Both the position numbers and the translations under genes were made by a program. This document shows positions 40,998-50,380 of a stretch of DNA of 64,000 bases, in pieces (position 1 is the first letter of the stretch; the number at the start of each line of letters is the position of its first letter). Source of the DNA: Mesorhizobium qingshengii (GTDB lineage: Bacteria; Pseudomonadota; Alphaproteobacteria; Rhizobiales; Rhizobiaceae); NCBI RefSeq assembly GCF_900103325.1, contig NZ_FMXM01000025.1, positions 1 through 64,000 of the forward strand, given 5' to 3'. Below the pieces are notes generated by a model. That model ran no database searches. It had not been told where the DNA came from and saw only the letters and a list, made by a program, of their open reading frames with translations.

Positions 40998-42044
40998 TCA
41001 TGCCGCGCGAACCGTCACGACGAGTGCCTCGTGATCGGAGCTCCGGCTGCCATCCGGCAGCACCGCCGGAAGAATGGCAGGATCACTTGCGACAAGGCCG
41101 CGTGTGAAAAACCAGTCGATGCGGTCGACCGGCATGGAATCGCCGGCCTCGCGTCGCTGGGTGGGCAGGTCGAGATTGTTGGCGGCCTTCCAGTCGTAGC
41201 CACGCCCGGCGAGAATCGCGAACAGCGGTTCGTGCGGCTCGACATCGATCAACCGGTCGGGCTCGGCCGCCATTCGCTGAGCCCAGGCTCCGGCCTCGTC
41301 ATGGCGTTCCTCATGGCTGGCGGTCAGCGTGTTGAAGTCGCCGCCCAGCAGCACCGGCGCCTCCGGGTCGTATTTGTCGATGGCATCCAGGAGATGGCTG
41401 GTCTGGATGGCTCGGCCGGCGGGATCAGTGCGGTTTTCAAGATGGACCGAAACAACCGTCACCCTGCGGTTGCCGATATGCACCTGGCCGCCGATCGCCA
41501 TGCGTCCGCCAATGCGTGGTTGGCCGCGCCCCGCCTGGAACCAGCCGCCGGCCGCGTCGAGGCGTACCAGGAAAGGACGCAGCAGCGGGATGGCGCTGGT
41601 CACCGCATTGCCGTGAAAGCCTTCGGCATTCTCGACCGCGCCGGTCGCCGACCGTTCCGCGTCGTTGCCGCCGCCGAGTTCGACGAACTCGACGCCATAG
41701 GCAAAGGCATGGCCAAGCCGGTTGGCGAGCACGCTGAGCGGATGACCATTGCCGGAGCGGGCCATGCCCTTGTCGACTTCGGACAGCAGAACGACGTCGG
41801 GAGCCTGCCCGCCAAGTGTTGCCGCGACCGCATCGCCATGGCGGAGCCGCTCGACGTTCCAGGCCACCACCTTCAAGGCGTCGCCGGCGTTCTCGCGTGA
41901 CGCCTTGCCGCCGATCTCGATCTCGCCAAGTGCCGGAATGGCGGCGGCATGCCGCAGATGCGTGGTGCTGTCACGCGGGCCTTCGCGCATCTCCTGCCGG
42001 TCAGCGACAGGCACATGGGTCAACCGCTGCACCAGCATCTTCAT
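40998..42044 (-). CDS. Endonuclease/exonuclease/phosphatase-family protein
   Basis: A 348-aa protein with the EEP (DNase I-like) fold: LKVVAWNVERLRHGDAVAATLGGQAPDVVLLSEVDKGMARSGN contains the Asn and Glu metal site, VHLENRTDPAGRAIQTSHLLDAI and PVLLGGDFNTLTASHEERHDE the catalytic Asp and Asn, and DRIDWFFTRGLVASDPAILPAVLPDGSRSSDHEALVVTV the C-terminal Asp-His pair. Substrate may be DNA, phospholipid or a phosphoester; unknown. Divergent from ugpB with 239 bases between. Confidence 0.88.
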   Translation of the reverse strand: MKMLVQRLTHVPVADRQEMREGPRDSTTHLRHAAAIPALGEIEIGGKASRENAGDALKVVAWNVERLRHGDAVAATLGGQAPDVVLLSEVDKGMARSGNGHPLSVLANRLGHAFAYGVEFVELGGGNDAERSATGAVENAEGFHGNAVTSAIPLLRPFLVRLDAAGGWFQAGRGQPRIGGRMAIGGQVHIGNRRVTVVSVHLENRTDPAGRAIQTSHLLDAIDKYDPEAPVLLGGDFNTLTASHEERHDEAGAWAQRMAAEPDRLIDVEPHEPLFAILAGRGYDWKAANNLDLPTQRREAGDSMPVDRIDWFFTRGLVASDPAILPAVLPDGSRSSDHEALVVTVRAA

Positions 42045-42283
42045 TCATCCCCTTAGCCGGATAACCATGGCTGCCATTTGGGTCTTTACGTCATCGGCAG
42101 CTGCCCTAGCTACCTAAAGCGCCGGTATGACGTTTTCATGCCGGTGCACCGCCGAAGGGGAGGAGCGACGGCTGTCCACAGGCCTGAAAAGGCCACAACA
42201 GAACTGTCACATACCTTCTCTAAGAGAGCGGGCAAGGACTTGCGCAAGACCCTTGTCAACAGCCACTCAAGAGGGAAGAAATC
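42045..42283. promoter_or_regulatory. Promoter/leader region of ugp
   Basis: About 240 bases between the EEP gene and ugpB. CCGGTATGA (about 42122-42130) with TCATGCCGG (about 42136-42144) forms a near-perfect hairpin, and GGCCTgaaaAGGCC is a small stem-loop at 42181-42194. CTGTCAC at 42204-42210 resembles one half of a PhoB box, but no second half at the proper 11-base spacing is convincing. GAGGGAAGAAATC precedes the ATG as ribosome binding site. Confidence 0.45.
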
Positions 42284-43636
42284 ATGACGATCATCAAGCG
42301 GGGCTTTGCTGCCCTTGCCGCTGGCGCGCTCAGCACCGCGCTGGCGATGCCTGCCTTTGCAGAGCCGGTAAAATTCGACTTCTGGTTCGGCCTTTCGGGC
42401 GACCTCGCACGTGTCGTCGACACGCTGTGCAAGAACTTCAACGCCTCGCAGTCCGACTATGAAGTCGTCTGCACCAGCCAGGGCAATTACGACGCCACGC
42501 TGCAGAACACCATCGCCGCCTTCCGCGCCGGCAAGCAGCCCGCGATCGTCCAGGTCTACGACGTCGGCACCGCCACCATGATGCTGTCGGGCGCCTACAA
42601 GCCGGCCGACAAGCTGATGGAGGAAAACGGCTACAAGATCGACTACGCAGACTATTTCCCCGGCATCGCGCGCTACTACGCGACGTCGAAAGGCGAGATG
42701 CTGTCGTTCCCGTTCAATTCCTCGACGGCGCTGATGTACTGGAACAAGGACGCCTTTGCCAAGATCGGCAAGACCGAGGCGCCGAAGACCTGGGAAGATG
42801 TCGGCGCCGACCTTCAGGCGATGAAGGACGCCGGATACGATTGCCCGATGGCGATCAACATCTCGGCCAACGAAAGCTGGCAGCTGATGGAGCAGTTCTC
42901 GGCCCTCCACAACCAGCCGATCGCGACCAAGAACAATGGCTATGACGGCCTCGACGCCCGTCTCGAAGTCAACAAGACCAAGTTCGTCCAGTACGTCACC
43001 GATCTGAAGAAGTGGTATGACGCCGGCCTTATCAAGATCAAGTCCAAGGACCTTGGCCAGGACATGGTCCAGGCTTTCGCTTCCGGCACCTGCCAGGTGA
43101 TCATGACATCGGTGGGCGACCACGGCACCGTCGGCAAGACGCAGAAGGAAGGCATGAACTGGGATGTCGCCGAGCTGCCAGTCTATGCCGGAACCGAGCG
43201 CAAGAACTCGCTCGTCGGCGGCGCTTCGCTGTGGGTTCTCTCTGGCAAGTCGGATGCGGAATACAAGGGCGCGGCCGCGTTCCTCAACTTCATCCACGAC
43301 CCCAAGACCGCTTTGTTCTGGTCGACCAACACCGGCTACATCCCGGTGACCAAGTCGGGCTTCGAATACATGAAGTCCAATGGCTTCTACGACAAGGCGC
43401 CCTACAAGGGCCGCGAAACCGCGATCGCCAGCCTGACCGCGTCGGAGCCGACCGATATCACCCGTGGCATCCGGCTGGGCAACTTCACCCAGATCCGCGC
43501 CGAGTTCGGCACACAGATGCAGGCGATCTTCGCCAACAAGGTCAGCGTCCAGGAAGGCCTCGATACGCTGGTCAAGAACGGCGACGCCATCCTCGACCGC
43601 TTCCAGCAGACCTATCCGGGCAAGACCCTGCCCTGA
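42284..43636 (+). CDS. ugpB: sn-glycerol-3-phosphate ABC transporter, substrate-binding protein
   Basis: A 450-aa periplasmic binding protein with signal peptide (TIIKRGFAALAAGALSTALAMPAFA). The mature start EPVKFDFWFGLSGDLARVVDTLCKNFNASQSDYEVV and VQVYDVGTATMMLSGAYKPADKLME, FPFNSSTALMYWNKDAFAKIG match UgpB, which binds glycerol-3-phosphate and glycerophosphocholine. First gene of ugpBAEC. The 142 bases to ugpA contain a nested palindrome, which may protect the ugpB message and raise the amount of binding protein. Confidence 0.95.
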   Translation: MTIIKRGFAALAAGALSTALAMPAFAEPVKFDFWFGLSGDLARVVDTLCKNFNASQSDYEVVCTSQGNYDATLQNTIAAFRAGKQPAIVQVYDVGTATMMLSGAYKPADKLMEENGYKIDYADYFPGIARYYATSKGEMLSFPFNSSTALMYWNKDAFAKIGKTEAPKTWEDVGADLQAMKDAGYDCPMAINISANESWQLMEQFSALHNQPIATKNNGYDGLDARLEVNKTKFVQYVTDLKKWYDAGLIKIKSKDLGQDMVQAFASGTCQVIMTSVGDHGTVGKTQKEGMNWDVAELPVYAGTERKNSLVGGASLWVLSGKSDAEYKGAAAFLNFIHDPKTALFWSTNTGYIPVTKSGFEYMKSNGFYDKAPYKGRETAIASLTASEPTDITRGIRLGNFTQIRAEFGTQMQAIFANKVSVQEGLDTLVKNGDAILDRFQQTYPGKTLP

Positions 43637-43652
43637 TCGCTGAAAACTCCAG

Positions 43653-43734
43653 GGCCGCCCGTACTCTTGCGAGCATGATCACTTCCGAAAACCGGTTTCC
43701 ACTTTCGGGATCATGCTTGGATCGACGGGCGGCC
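43653..43734. repeat. Nested palindromic element between ugpB and ugpA
   Basis: Outer arms GGCCGCCCGT (43653-43662) and ACGGGCGGCC (43725-43734) enclose middle arms AGCATGATC (43672-43680) and GATCATGCT (43709-43717) and an inner CCGAAA / TTTCGG pair. The core is related to that in the element upstream of ftsE. No U-run follows, so it looks like a stabilising 3' structure or a partial terminator rather than a full one. Confidence 0.85.
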
Positions 43735-43778
43735 ATTTCATAATCTAGACTGCCGTTTGAGCGGTGTCGGCGGGACCG

Positions 43779-44663
43779 ATGGAAAAACGCGTTACCTTCA
43801 GCAGGTGGACAATCGGCATCCTTTTCGCGGTGCCTCAGCTCCTCCTGATCTTCACGTTCTTCTACTGGCCGGCGGGTCAGGCGGTCTATTGGTCGCTGAC
43901 GCTGCAGCAGCCTTGGGGTGGCGGCAACATCTGGGTCGGGCTCGACAATTTCCGCTCGATCCTGTCCAGCGCCGACTACTGGAACTCGATCACCGCCAGC
44001 CTTGTCTTTGCCGCCATCAGCACCGGGCTTGCGATGTTCATCGCGCTGGTGCTCGCGGCGCTGACCGATCGGCAGCTTGCGGGCTCGCGTTTCTATCGCG
44101 TGGTGCTGATCTGGCCCTATGGCATCGCCGCGCCGGCGCTGGCGCTCGCCTTCCGCTTCATCCTGGCACCTGAAGCCGGGTTCCTCGCCGTCGTCAATCG
44201 GATGTGGCCGGGAATCTGGGATCCGGGCCTCGACGGTGCCGACGCCATGGCGTCGATCATCGCCGCCTTTTCGTGGAAGTATGTCGGCTACAACTTCATC
44301 TTCTTCCTCGCCGCGTTCCAGGCCATCCCGCGTTCGCTGATCGAGGCGGCGGCCATGGACGGCTCCGGCGTCCTCAGGCGTTTCTGGGACATCCAGTTCC
44401 CGCTGATCACGCCGACGATCTTCTTCCTGCTGGTCATCAACATCACCGAGAGCTTCCAGGATTCCTTCGGCATCGTCGACATCATGACCTCCGGCGGACC
44501 GGCGAACGCAACCAATTTGATGGTCTACAAGATCTATTCCGATGGCTTCAAAGGGCTCGATTATTCAGGTGCCGCCGCACAGAGCATCATCCTGATGCTG
44601 CTCATCGTCGTGCTGACCATCTTCCAGTTCCGCTTCATCGAGCGGCGCGTGCACTACCGGTGA
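43779..44663 (+). CDS. ugpA: sn-glycerol-3-phosphate ABC transporter, permease UgpA
   Basis: A 294-aa inner-membrane protein with six predicted helices. The EAA loop reads IEAAAMDGSGVLRRFWDIQFPLITP, the contact for UgpC. It starts with RVTFSRWTIGILFAVPQLLLIFTFFYWPAGQAVYWSL, typical for the MalF/UgpA side of carbohydrate-type ABC importers. ATG 43779 is used; a GTG at 43764 is in frame. ugpE follows after 7 bases. Confidence 0.95.
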   Translation: MEKRVTFSRWTIGILFAVPQLLLIFTFFYWPAGQAVYWSLTLQQPWGGGNIWVGLDNFRSILSSADYWNSITASLVFAAISTGLAMFIALVLAALTDRQLAGSRFYRVVLIWPYGIAAPALALAFRFILAPEAGFLAVVNRMWPGIWDPGLDGADAMASIIAAFSWKYVGYNFIFFLAAFQAIPRSLIEAAAMDGSGVLRRFWDIQFPLITPTIFFLLVINITESFQDSFGIVDIMTSGGPANATNLMVYKIYSDGFKGLDYSGAAAQSIILMLLIVVLTIFQFRFIERRVHYR

Positions 44664-44670
44664 GGCTGGC

Positions 44671-45585
44671 ATGGTAGAGCGAACTCCGATCCTCAATTTC
44701 GTCACCCACGTCATCCTGTTCCTCGGCTTCCTGATGGCCGTTGCGCCGTTCGTGATCGTTGCCATTGCCTCGTCGCACAATCTGAAGGACGTCAACGACG
44801 TGCCGATGTCGCTGCTGCCGGGCAGCGACTTCTGGGTCAACATCAAGACGGCATGGACGACGGCCGACCTCGGCCCCAAGCTTTTGAACAGCTTCATCAT
44901 GGCGACCGGCGTCGCCGCCGGCAAAGTGATCATCTCGGCGCTCACCGCCTTCTCGATCGTCTATTTCCGCTATCCCGGCCGCACCTTCATATTCTGGCTG
45001 ATCTTCGTCACGCTGATGCTGCCGCTGGAGGTGCGCATCGTGCCGACCTACGCCGTCGTCGCCAATGTGCTGTCGCCCTATCAGGCCATCCTCGACGTCA
45101 CCGGTCTGAGCTGGCTCATCGAAAAGGTCTCGGGCGTCCAGGTTTCGCTCAACCTCGGGCTGCTCAACTCCTATTCCGGGCTTATCCTGCCATTGATCGC
45201 CACGGCCACCGGCACCTTCCTCTACCGGCAGTTCTTCCTGACCGTGCCGGATGAACTGACCGAGGCCGCGCGCATGGACGGCGCCGGGCCGATCCGGTTC
45301 TTCATCGACATTCTGCTGCCGCTGTCGCGCAACAACATGGCGGCGCTTGGGACGATCATGTTCCTGTGGGCATGGAACCAGTATCTGTGGCCGCTGCTCA
45401 TCACCACCGACCAGTCGCATGCAACGGCGGTGACCGAGCTCAAGCAACTCATCCCAAATGTCGGCGGCATCCCGGAATGGAACATCGCCATGGCCGGTAC
45501 GCTGATCGTCATGCTGCCGCCGTTGATCGTCGTGGTGGCGATGCAGCGCTGGTTCGTGCGCGGCCTGATCGCCACCGAGAAATAA
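44671..45585 (+). CDS. ugpE: sn-glycerol-3-phosphate ABC transporter, permease UgpE
   Basis: A 304-aa permease (MalG side) with six helices. The EAA motif is LTEAARMDGAGPIRFFIDILLPLSRNNMAA; FRYPGRTFIFWLIFVTLMLPLEVRIVPTYAVVA and MFLWAWNQYLWPLLIT are also characteristic. It completes the channel with UgpA. ATG 44671 lies 7 bases after the ugpA stop; ugpC starts after 14 bases with AAGGAGACAG. Confidence 0.95.
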   Translation: MVERTPILNFVTHVILFLGFLMAVAPFVIVAIASSHNLKDVNDVPMSLLPGSDFWVNIKTAWTTADLGPKLLNSFIMATGVAAGKVIISALTAFSIVYFRYPGRTFIFWLIFVTLMLPLEVRIVPTYAVVANVLSPYQAILDVTGLSWLIEKVSGVQVSLNLGLLNSYSGLILPLIATATGTFLYRQFFLTVPDELTEAARMDGAGPIRFFIDILLPLSRNNMAALGTIMFLWAWNQYLWPLLITTDQSHATAVTELKQLIPNVGGIPEWNIAMAGTLIVMLPPLIVVVAMQRWFVRGLIATEK

Positions 45586-45599
45586 CAAGGAGACAGAAG

Positions 45600-46700
45600 A
45601 TGGCCTCCATCACCATTCGCGACGCCAAGAAGAGCTACGCCAAATTGCAGGTCGTGCACGGCGTCGACCTGGACATTGCATCGGGCGAATTCGTCGTCAT
45701 CCTTGGGCCGTCCGGCTGCGGCAAGTCCACGCTACTTCGGATGATTGCCGGGCTGGAGGAGATCTCCGGCGGCGAGATCGCGATCGACGGCACCGTCGTC
45801 AACCGGCTGGAACCGCGCGAGCGTGGCTGTGCGATGGTGTTCCAGAACTACGCGCTTTATCCGCATATGAGCGTGGCGCAGAACATCGGCTATTCGCTCA
45901 AGGTCGCCGGTGTTCCCTCGGCAGAGCGCACGCAGCGGATCCAGGCGGTTGCCCGCACGCTGGAACTGGAACATCTGCTCGACCGCAAGCCGATGGCCCT
46001 TTCCGGCGGGCAGAGGCAGCGCGTCGCCATGGGGCGCGCGATGATCCGCGAGCCGAAGGTATTCCTGTTCGACGAACCGCTGTCCAATCTCGACGCCAAG
46101 CTGCGCGTCCAGATGCGCTCGGAAATCCGCAAGCTGCATCGCCGGCTGAACGCCACCTCGGTCTTCGTCACGCATGACCAGGTCGAGGCAATGACGCTCG
46201 CCGACCGGCTGGTGGTCATGAACGGCGGGCGCGTCGAGCAGGTCGGCACTCCCGCCGAGATCTACAGCCGTCCGGCCAGCCGCTTCGTCGCCACTTTCGT
46301 CGGCGCGCCGGCGATGAACATTCTGGAAGGCACGGTCGAACTCGACGGGTTGTCATTGCTCGGTGGCAGCCGGCGTCTGGCCATGGCACGCGCCGGCCTG
46401 CCGGTCGGTACGAAGGTCGCGATGGGCATCCGGCCCGAAGCCGTCCGGCTGGTGGCACCTGGCACGGCCGGCGCGCTCAACGCCACCGTCGACCTGGTCG
46501 AGGAACTGGGCGCGGGGCGGGTCATCTATGTCGATCTCGACGGCGCGCCGTTTTCGGTGATGACGTCGGAGGCGGTCCACCCCGAGCCCGGCAGTGCTGT
46601 CGGCCTGAAGATTTTGCCCGAGGACATGCATTTCTTCTCGTCGGAGACGGGCAGCCGCCTCGATGTCTTCAAGGCATCCGTACCCGAGCCGGCGCTCTGA
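45600..46700 (+). CDS. ugpC: sn-glycerol-3-phosphate ABC transporter, ATPase UgpC
   Basis: A 366-aa CUT1-type ATPase. Walker A GPSGCGKSTLLRMIAG, signature LSGGQRQRVAMGRAMIR, Walker B VFLFDEPLSNLDAKLR and H-loop THDQVEAMTLAD. The C-terminal regulatory TOBE domain (about residues 240-360) has MGIRPEAVRL. Its start ATG 45600 follows AAGGAGACAGAAG, a strong site. Last transporter gene of the operon; the phosphodiesterase follows 63 bases later on the same strand. Confidence 0.95.
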   Translation: MASITIRDAKKSYAKLQVVHGVDLDIASGEFVVILGPSGCGKSTLLRMIAGLEEISGGEIAIDGTVVNRLEPRERGCAMVFQNYALYPHMSVAQNIGYSLKVAGVPSAERTQRIQAVARTLELEHLLDRKPMALSGGQRQRVAMGRAMIREPKVFLFDEPLSNLDAKLRVQMRSEIRKLHRRLNATSVFVTHDQVEAMTLADRLVVMNGGRVEQVGTPAEIYSRPASRFVATFVGAPAMNILEGTVELDGLSLLGGSRRLAMARAGLPVGTKVAMGIRPEAVRLVAPGTAGALNATVDLVEELGAGRVIYVDLDGAPFSVMTSEAVHPEPGSAVGLKILPEDMHFFSSETGSRLDVFKASVPEPAL

Positions 46701-46763
46701 TCCCGAAGTCCCCATCATCGCGGTGATAAATCCGCTGACCCTCGGCAAGTCCAGGAAAGCATC

Positions 46764-47594
46764 ATGAAAATCATCCAGGTCACCGATGTTCATCTCGACC
46801 GGCGCGGCGAGCGCCGCTTTGGGACCGACCTGCATCAAAGGCTGGCGTCATGCATCGCGCACATCAACGCGCATCACGCCGATGCCGCGCTTTGCGTCTT
46901 CACCGGCGACCTGACCGAGATCGGCGCGCCGGAGAGCTATGCCGATCTTCGCGTTGCCCTGAGCTCGCTGTCGGTGCCGTACAGGCTGCTGCCGGGCAAC
47001 CATGACCGGAGGGCCAATCTTGTCGCGGCGTTCCCGGAAAATCCGGTCGACGAGAATGGCTTTGTACAGTCTGTCCATGACACCGGCAACGAAGTGCTGC
47101 TGTTTCTCGACTGCCTGGCGGAAGGACGCATCGAAGGCGAATTGTGCCAAAGTCGGCTTGCCTGGCTCGATGCCCGGCTCGAGGAAGCAGCCGGCAGGCC
47201 CGCCTACGTCTTCATGCACCATCCACCGGTCGAGCTCGGCCTGCCGCAGCTCGACCCGCTGGGTCTCGAGGATGCTGAGCGGTTGCTCGGCCGGCTTCGG
47301 CGGCATGGAGGCGTCCGTCACATCTTCTTCGGTCACGTCCATCGCGACATCGCCGGCACGGTCGCCGGCATCCCGTTCTCGGCACAGCGCGGCCTGCATG
47401 CAAGGTTCGCGCTTGCCCTCGACAGATCGAGCGAGATCGTCGAGCAGGCACCGCCATCCTACGCTGTCATCCTCATCGACAGCGTAGGCGGGCGCGTGGT
47501 GGTGCATGGCTGCGATTTTCTGGAGCAGTGGCCGGCCTATTCCGCCGAAACCGGTGAACGGATCACCGCGGACATGGCACCCGACCGAGCCTGA
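46764..47594 (+). CDS. Metallophosphoesterase (GpdQ/Icc-like phosphodiesterase)
   Basis: A 276-aa calcineurin-like phosphoesterase with the five metal motifs: QVTDVHLDRRG, FTGDLTEIGAPE, LPGNHDRR, VFMHHPPVELG and FGHVHRDIAG. Class III cyclic-nucleotide or glycerophosphodiesterases of this type (GpdQ) release glycerol-3-phosphate from deacylated phospholipids. Being downstream of ugpC on the same strand supports such a role, but it is inference. ATG 46764 is preceded by AGGAAAGC. Confidence 0.88.
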   Translation: MKIIQVTDVHLDRRGERRFGTDLHQRLASCIAHINAHHADAALCVFTGDLTEIGAPESYADLRVALSSLSVPYRLLPGNHDRRANLVAAFPENPVDENGFVQSVHDTGNEVLLFLDCLAEGRIEGELCQSRLAWLDARLEEAAGRPAYVFMHHPPVELGLPQLDPLGLEDAERLLGRLRRHGGVRHIFFGHVHRDIAGTVAGIPFSAQRGLHARFALALDRSSEIVEQAPPSYAVILIDSVGGRVVVHGCDFLEQWPAYSAETGERITADMAPDRA

Positions 47595-47623
47595 ATCCAC
47601 ACGTGTGTTAACGCGCGCGGCGT

Positions 47624-48706
47624 TCAGGCGAACACGTGAGCCTTTCCCAACACGGTCAGCCGGACAATCTCGCCGACCGCCGGAGCGTCCATGCCCGGCT
47701 TGCGCAGGACCAGCGGCGTGTTGCCGATCGCGGCCGCATCGGGCGGATCGGCACTGTTCAAGAGCCGCACCGCGATCATGCACATCGAGCCGCCGAATTC
47801 CGATTCCGTGACTTCGCCGAACAGCATATCCGGCGTGCCCGACATGCCCTCGCGCGACGTTCTTTTCAAGGCGATCTGCTCCGGCCGCAGCATGATACGG
47901 GCCACGTCGCGATTGTCGGCGGTGTCAACCGGGATGCGGCCGAGCGGCGAGTTGGCGAAACCACCCGATATCTTTGCCGGCAGGATGATGGCGTCGCCGA
48001 GGAACTCGGCGATCATTCTGTCCCTGGGTCTGAGATAGAGCTCGCGCGGCGTGTCGACCTGCGAGAACTTGCCTTCGCGCATCACCGCCACCTGGCTGGC
48101 GAAGGACAGCGCCTCGGCCTGGTCGTGCGTCACCAGGATGGTGGTGATGCCGGCCGCTTCCAGAAGCTCGGCCACCGCCTTGCGCATCGAGGCGCGCAGG
48201 CCGGTGTCCAGCGCCGAGAACGGCTCGTCGAGAAGCATCAGCCGAGGCTTCATCGCCATGGCGCGGGCTAGCGCCACACGCTGCTGCTGGCCGCCGGAGA
48301 GCTCGTGCGGGCGGCGTTTGAGGATCGCCTTGTCCAGTCCGACGATGTAGGCGAGTTCGACGATGCGCTCGGAGCGCTTGTCGTCGCCTCGGCTGATGCC
48401 GAAACCGATGTTGTCGCCGATGGTCAGATGCGGGAACAGGGCGCCGTCCTGCGCCACCACGCCGATGCCGCGGCGGTGCGCCGGCACGGCATTGCCGCCA
48501 TTGGCCAGCACTTCGCCGTCGAGCGCGATGCGGCCCTGGTCAGGCGCCTCGAAACCGGCGATCAGCCGCAGCAAGGTCGTCTTACCGCAGCCGGACGGGC
48601 CGACGATCGCCGTGCGGCTGCCGCTGACGACACTCAGATCGACACCGGCAAGTGCCGCCACCGGTCCGTAATGCTTGTGCAGGCCACTGATTTCGAGAAA
48701 GCTCAT
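47624..48706 (-). CDS. Fe3+-type ABC importer, ATPase (FbpC-like)
   Basis: A 360-aa ATPase: Walker A VGPSGCGKTTLLRLIAGFE, signature LSGGQQQRVALARAMAMKP, Walker B LMLLDEPFSALDTGLR, and H-loop THDQAEALSFA. C-terminal TOBE-like region includes MLRPEQIALK. GVVAQDGALFPHLTIGDNIGFGI is typical of FbpC/PotA-type proteins that serve ferric iron or polyamine uptake. It starts inside the permease stop (4-base overlap). Function by context with the binding protein upstream. Confidence 0.9.
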   Translation of the reverse strand: MSFLEISGLHKHYGPVAALAGVDLSVVSGSRTAIVGPSGCGKTTLLRLIAGFEAPDQGRIALDGEVLANGGNAVPAHRRGIGVVAQDGALFPHLTIGDNIGFGISRGDDKRSERIVELAYIVGLDKAILKRRPHELSGGQQQRVALARAMAMKPRLMLLDEPFSALDTGLRASMRKAVAELLEAAGITTILVTHDQAEALSFASQVAVMREGKFSQVDTPRELYLRPRDRMIAEFLGDAIILPAKISGGFANSPLGRIPVDTADNRDVARIMLRPEQIALKRTSREGMSGTPDMLFGEVTESEFGGSMCMIAVRLLNSADPPDAAAIGNTPLVLRKPGMDAPAVGEIVRLTVLGKAHVFA

Positions 48707-50283
48707 CGTCCGGCCATCCGTTTCGACTGGACATAGAGCAGCCAGGTCAGCGGCAGCGACATCGCCACCATGATGAAGGCGTAAGGCGCCGCCGAGGCAT
48801 AATCAATCTCGCCGCTGTAGGACCAGAACGCCATCGCCAGCGTGCGGGTGCCGTTCGGCGCCAGCATCTGGGTCGCGGTCAGTTCGTTCATGATGCCGAG
48901 CGCCACCAGCGCCATGCCGGCCGCGGCACCCGGCGCCGAAAGACGGATCGTCGTCGACCACAGCGCATTGAGCGGCGGCCGGCCGAGGCTTGAGGCGGCG
49001 CGTTCCAGTTCGACCGGCGCCTGGGCAATCGAAGCCCGCAGGCTGACCAGGGCTCGCGGCAGGAACATCAGTGCATAGGCAACCAGGATGGTGAACAGGG
49101 TCTGGTAGAGCGGCAGCGCGATGCGCACGGTGATGGTGACCAGCGCCAGCGCAATGACGACCCCGGGCAGCGAGCCGACAATGTAGTTGCAGCTCTCCAG
49201 CAGGCGCTGCAGCGGTCCGGGTGCGCGGATCGAGATCCAGGCCATCGGCATGGCGGCAACGGTGGCCAGCAACGCGCCGGCAAGCGCCAGGAACAGCGTC
49301 TGGCCGAGTGCCAGGCCAATCTCGTCGAAGCGCCAGACTTCCATGCCGCCGGCGACAAGCCAGCGGCCGATGGTGACGAACGGCACGCCGAGCGCCAGCA
49401 GTGTGGTGGCGAGGAGCAGCAACAGGCCGGGGATGGTGGCGCGACCGAGACGTGCGCGCTGTTGAGAGCGCGCGGCGCCGGAGCCGACGCGGGCATAGCG
49501 CTCTTCGCCACGCACGAGCACTTCGATGCCGAGCAGCACGAAACAGCAGCTCACCAGCACGCCGGCCAGCATGTTGGCCGCAGGTCCGTTGAAGGTCGAC
49601 TGGAACTGATCGACGATCGCCGTGGTGAAGGTATCGAAGCGGATGAAGACATAGAGGCCATACTCGGCCAGCAGATGCAGTCCGACCAGCAGCGAGCCGC
49701 CGCAGATGGCGAGACGCAGTTGCGGCAGCACGACGCGCAGGAAGACACGCCAGGGTCCAAGGCCAAGCGCCGCCCCGGCGTCCTCCAGGGCAGGATCGAG
49801 ACGGCGCAGCGCCGCCGACACCGTCAGATATAGGAACGGGAAATAGGCGATGACGGAAATCAGCACGCCAGCCCAAAGACCGTGCAGCCGAGGCACCATG
49901 GTGATCCAGGCATAGCTGTGCACGAAAGCGGGGATAGCCAGCGGCGCCACGCACAGCCAGGACCAGAGTCGTGCGCCAGGCAGATCGCTGCGCTCGGTCA
50001 GCCAGGCCAGTGCAACCGACAGCACGATGGCGATCGGCACGGCCAGCAACACCAGCAGGCCGGTGTTGACCAGAAGCTCGCCAACGCGCGGCCGAAAGAC
50101 CAGCGCCGAGACGGTTTCCCAGCCGGTTTGCACCGCGATCCAGATAATGAAGGCAAGCGGTAGCAGCGACAGCAGCGAAACGAAGATGGCGGCGATCACT
50201 ATCCATGGCGCCGTGCGCCACAGCGTTCTTTGGCCTGTGCCCGAAGGCAGGCCCGAGCGCGCGAGATCGATCGCGGACCGCAT
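48703..50283 (-). CDS. Fe3+-type ABC importer, fused permease (FbpB-like)
   Basis: A 526-aa permease carrying two membrane domains in one chain, about twelve helices, as in FbpB/SfuB. The EAA loops are ALEDAGAALGLGPWRVFLRVVLPQLR in the first half and ELERAASSLGRPPLNALWSTTIRLSAPG in the second. ATG 50283 is used; ATG 50322 and GTG 50352 would give longer forms (549 aa at most), and none has a clear ribosome binding site. It follows the binding protein after an intrinsic terminator. Confidence 0.88.
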   Translation of the reverse strand: MRSAIDLARSGLPSGTGQRTLWRTAPWIVIAAIFVSLLSLLPLAFIIWIAVQTGWETVSALVFRPRVGELLVNTGLLVLLAVPIAIVLSVALAWLTERSDLPGARLWSWLCVAPLAIPAFVHSYAWITMVPRLHGLWAGVLISVIAYFPFLYLTVSAALRRLDPALEDAGAALGLGPWRVFLRVVLPQLRLAICGGSLLVGLHLLAEYGLYVFIRFDTFTTAIVDQFQSTFNGPAANMLAGVLVSCCFVLLGIEVLVRGEERYARVGSGAARSQQRARLGRATIPGLLLLLATTLLALGVPFVTIGRWLVAGGMEVWRFDEIGLALGQTLFLALAGALLATVAAMPMAWISIRAPGPLQRLLESCNYIVGSLPGVVIALALVTITVRIALPLYQTLFTILVAYALMFLPRALVSLRASIAQAPVELERAASSLGRPPLNALWSTTIRLSAPGAAAGMALVALGIMNELTATQMLAPNGTRTLAMAFWSYSGEIDYASAAPYAFIMVAMSLPLTWLLYVQSKRMAGR

Positions 50284-50380
50284 CAGTTCAGGCGCCGCGC
50301 CGCTGCCGCCCGGTGGCAGCATTTGAAGGACCGCGATTGCGGTCGGGAACACAGCGTGTCGTCATGGACGAATGCCATCT

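Noticed and set aside
42204..42221. PhoB box upstream of ugpB
   Set aside because: Only one half-site, CTGTCAC, is good; the second half at the correct spacing matches at three of seven positions.
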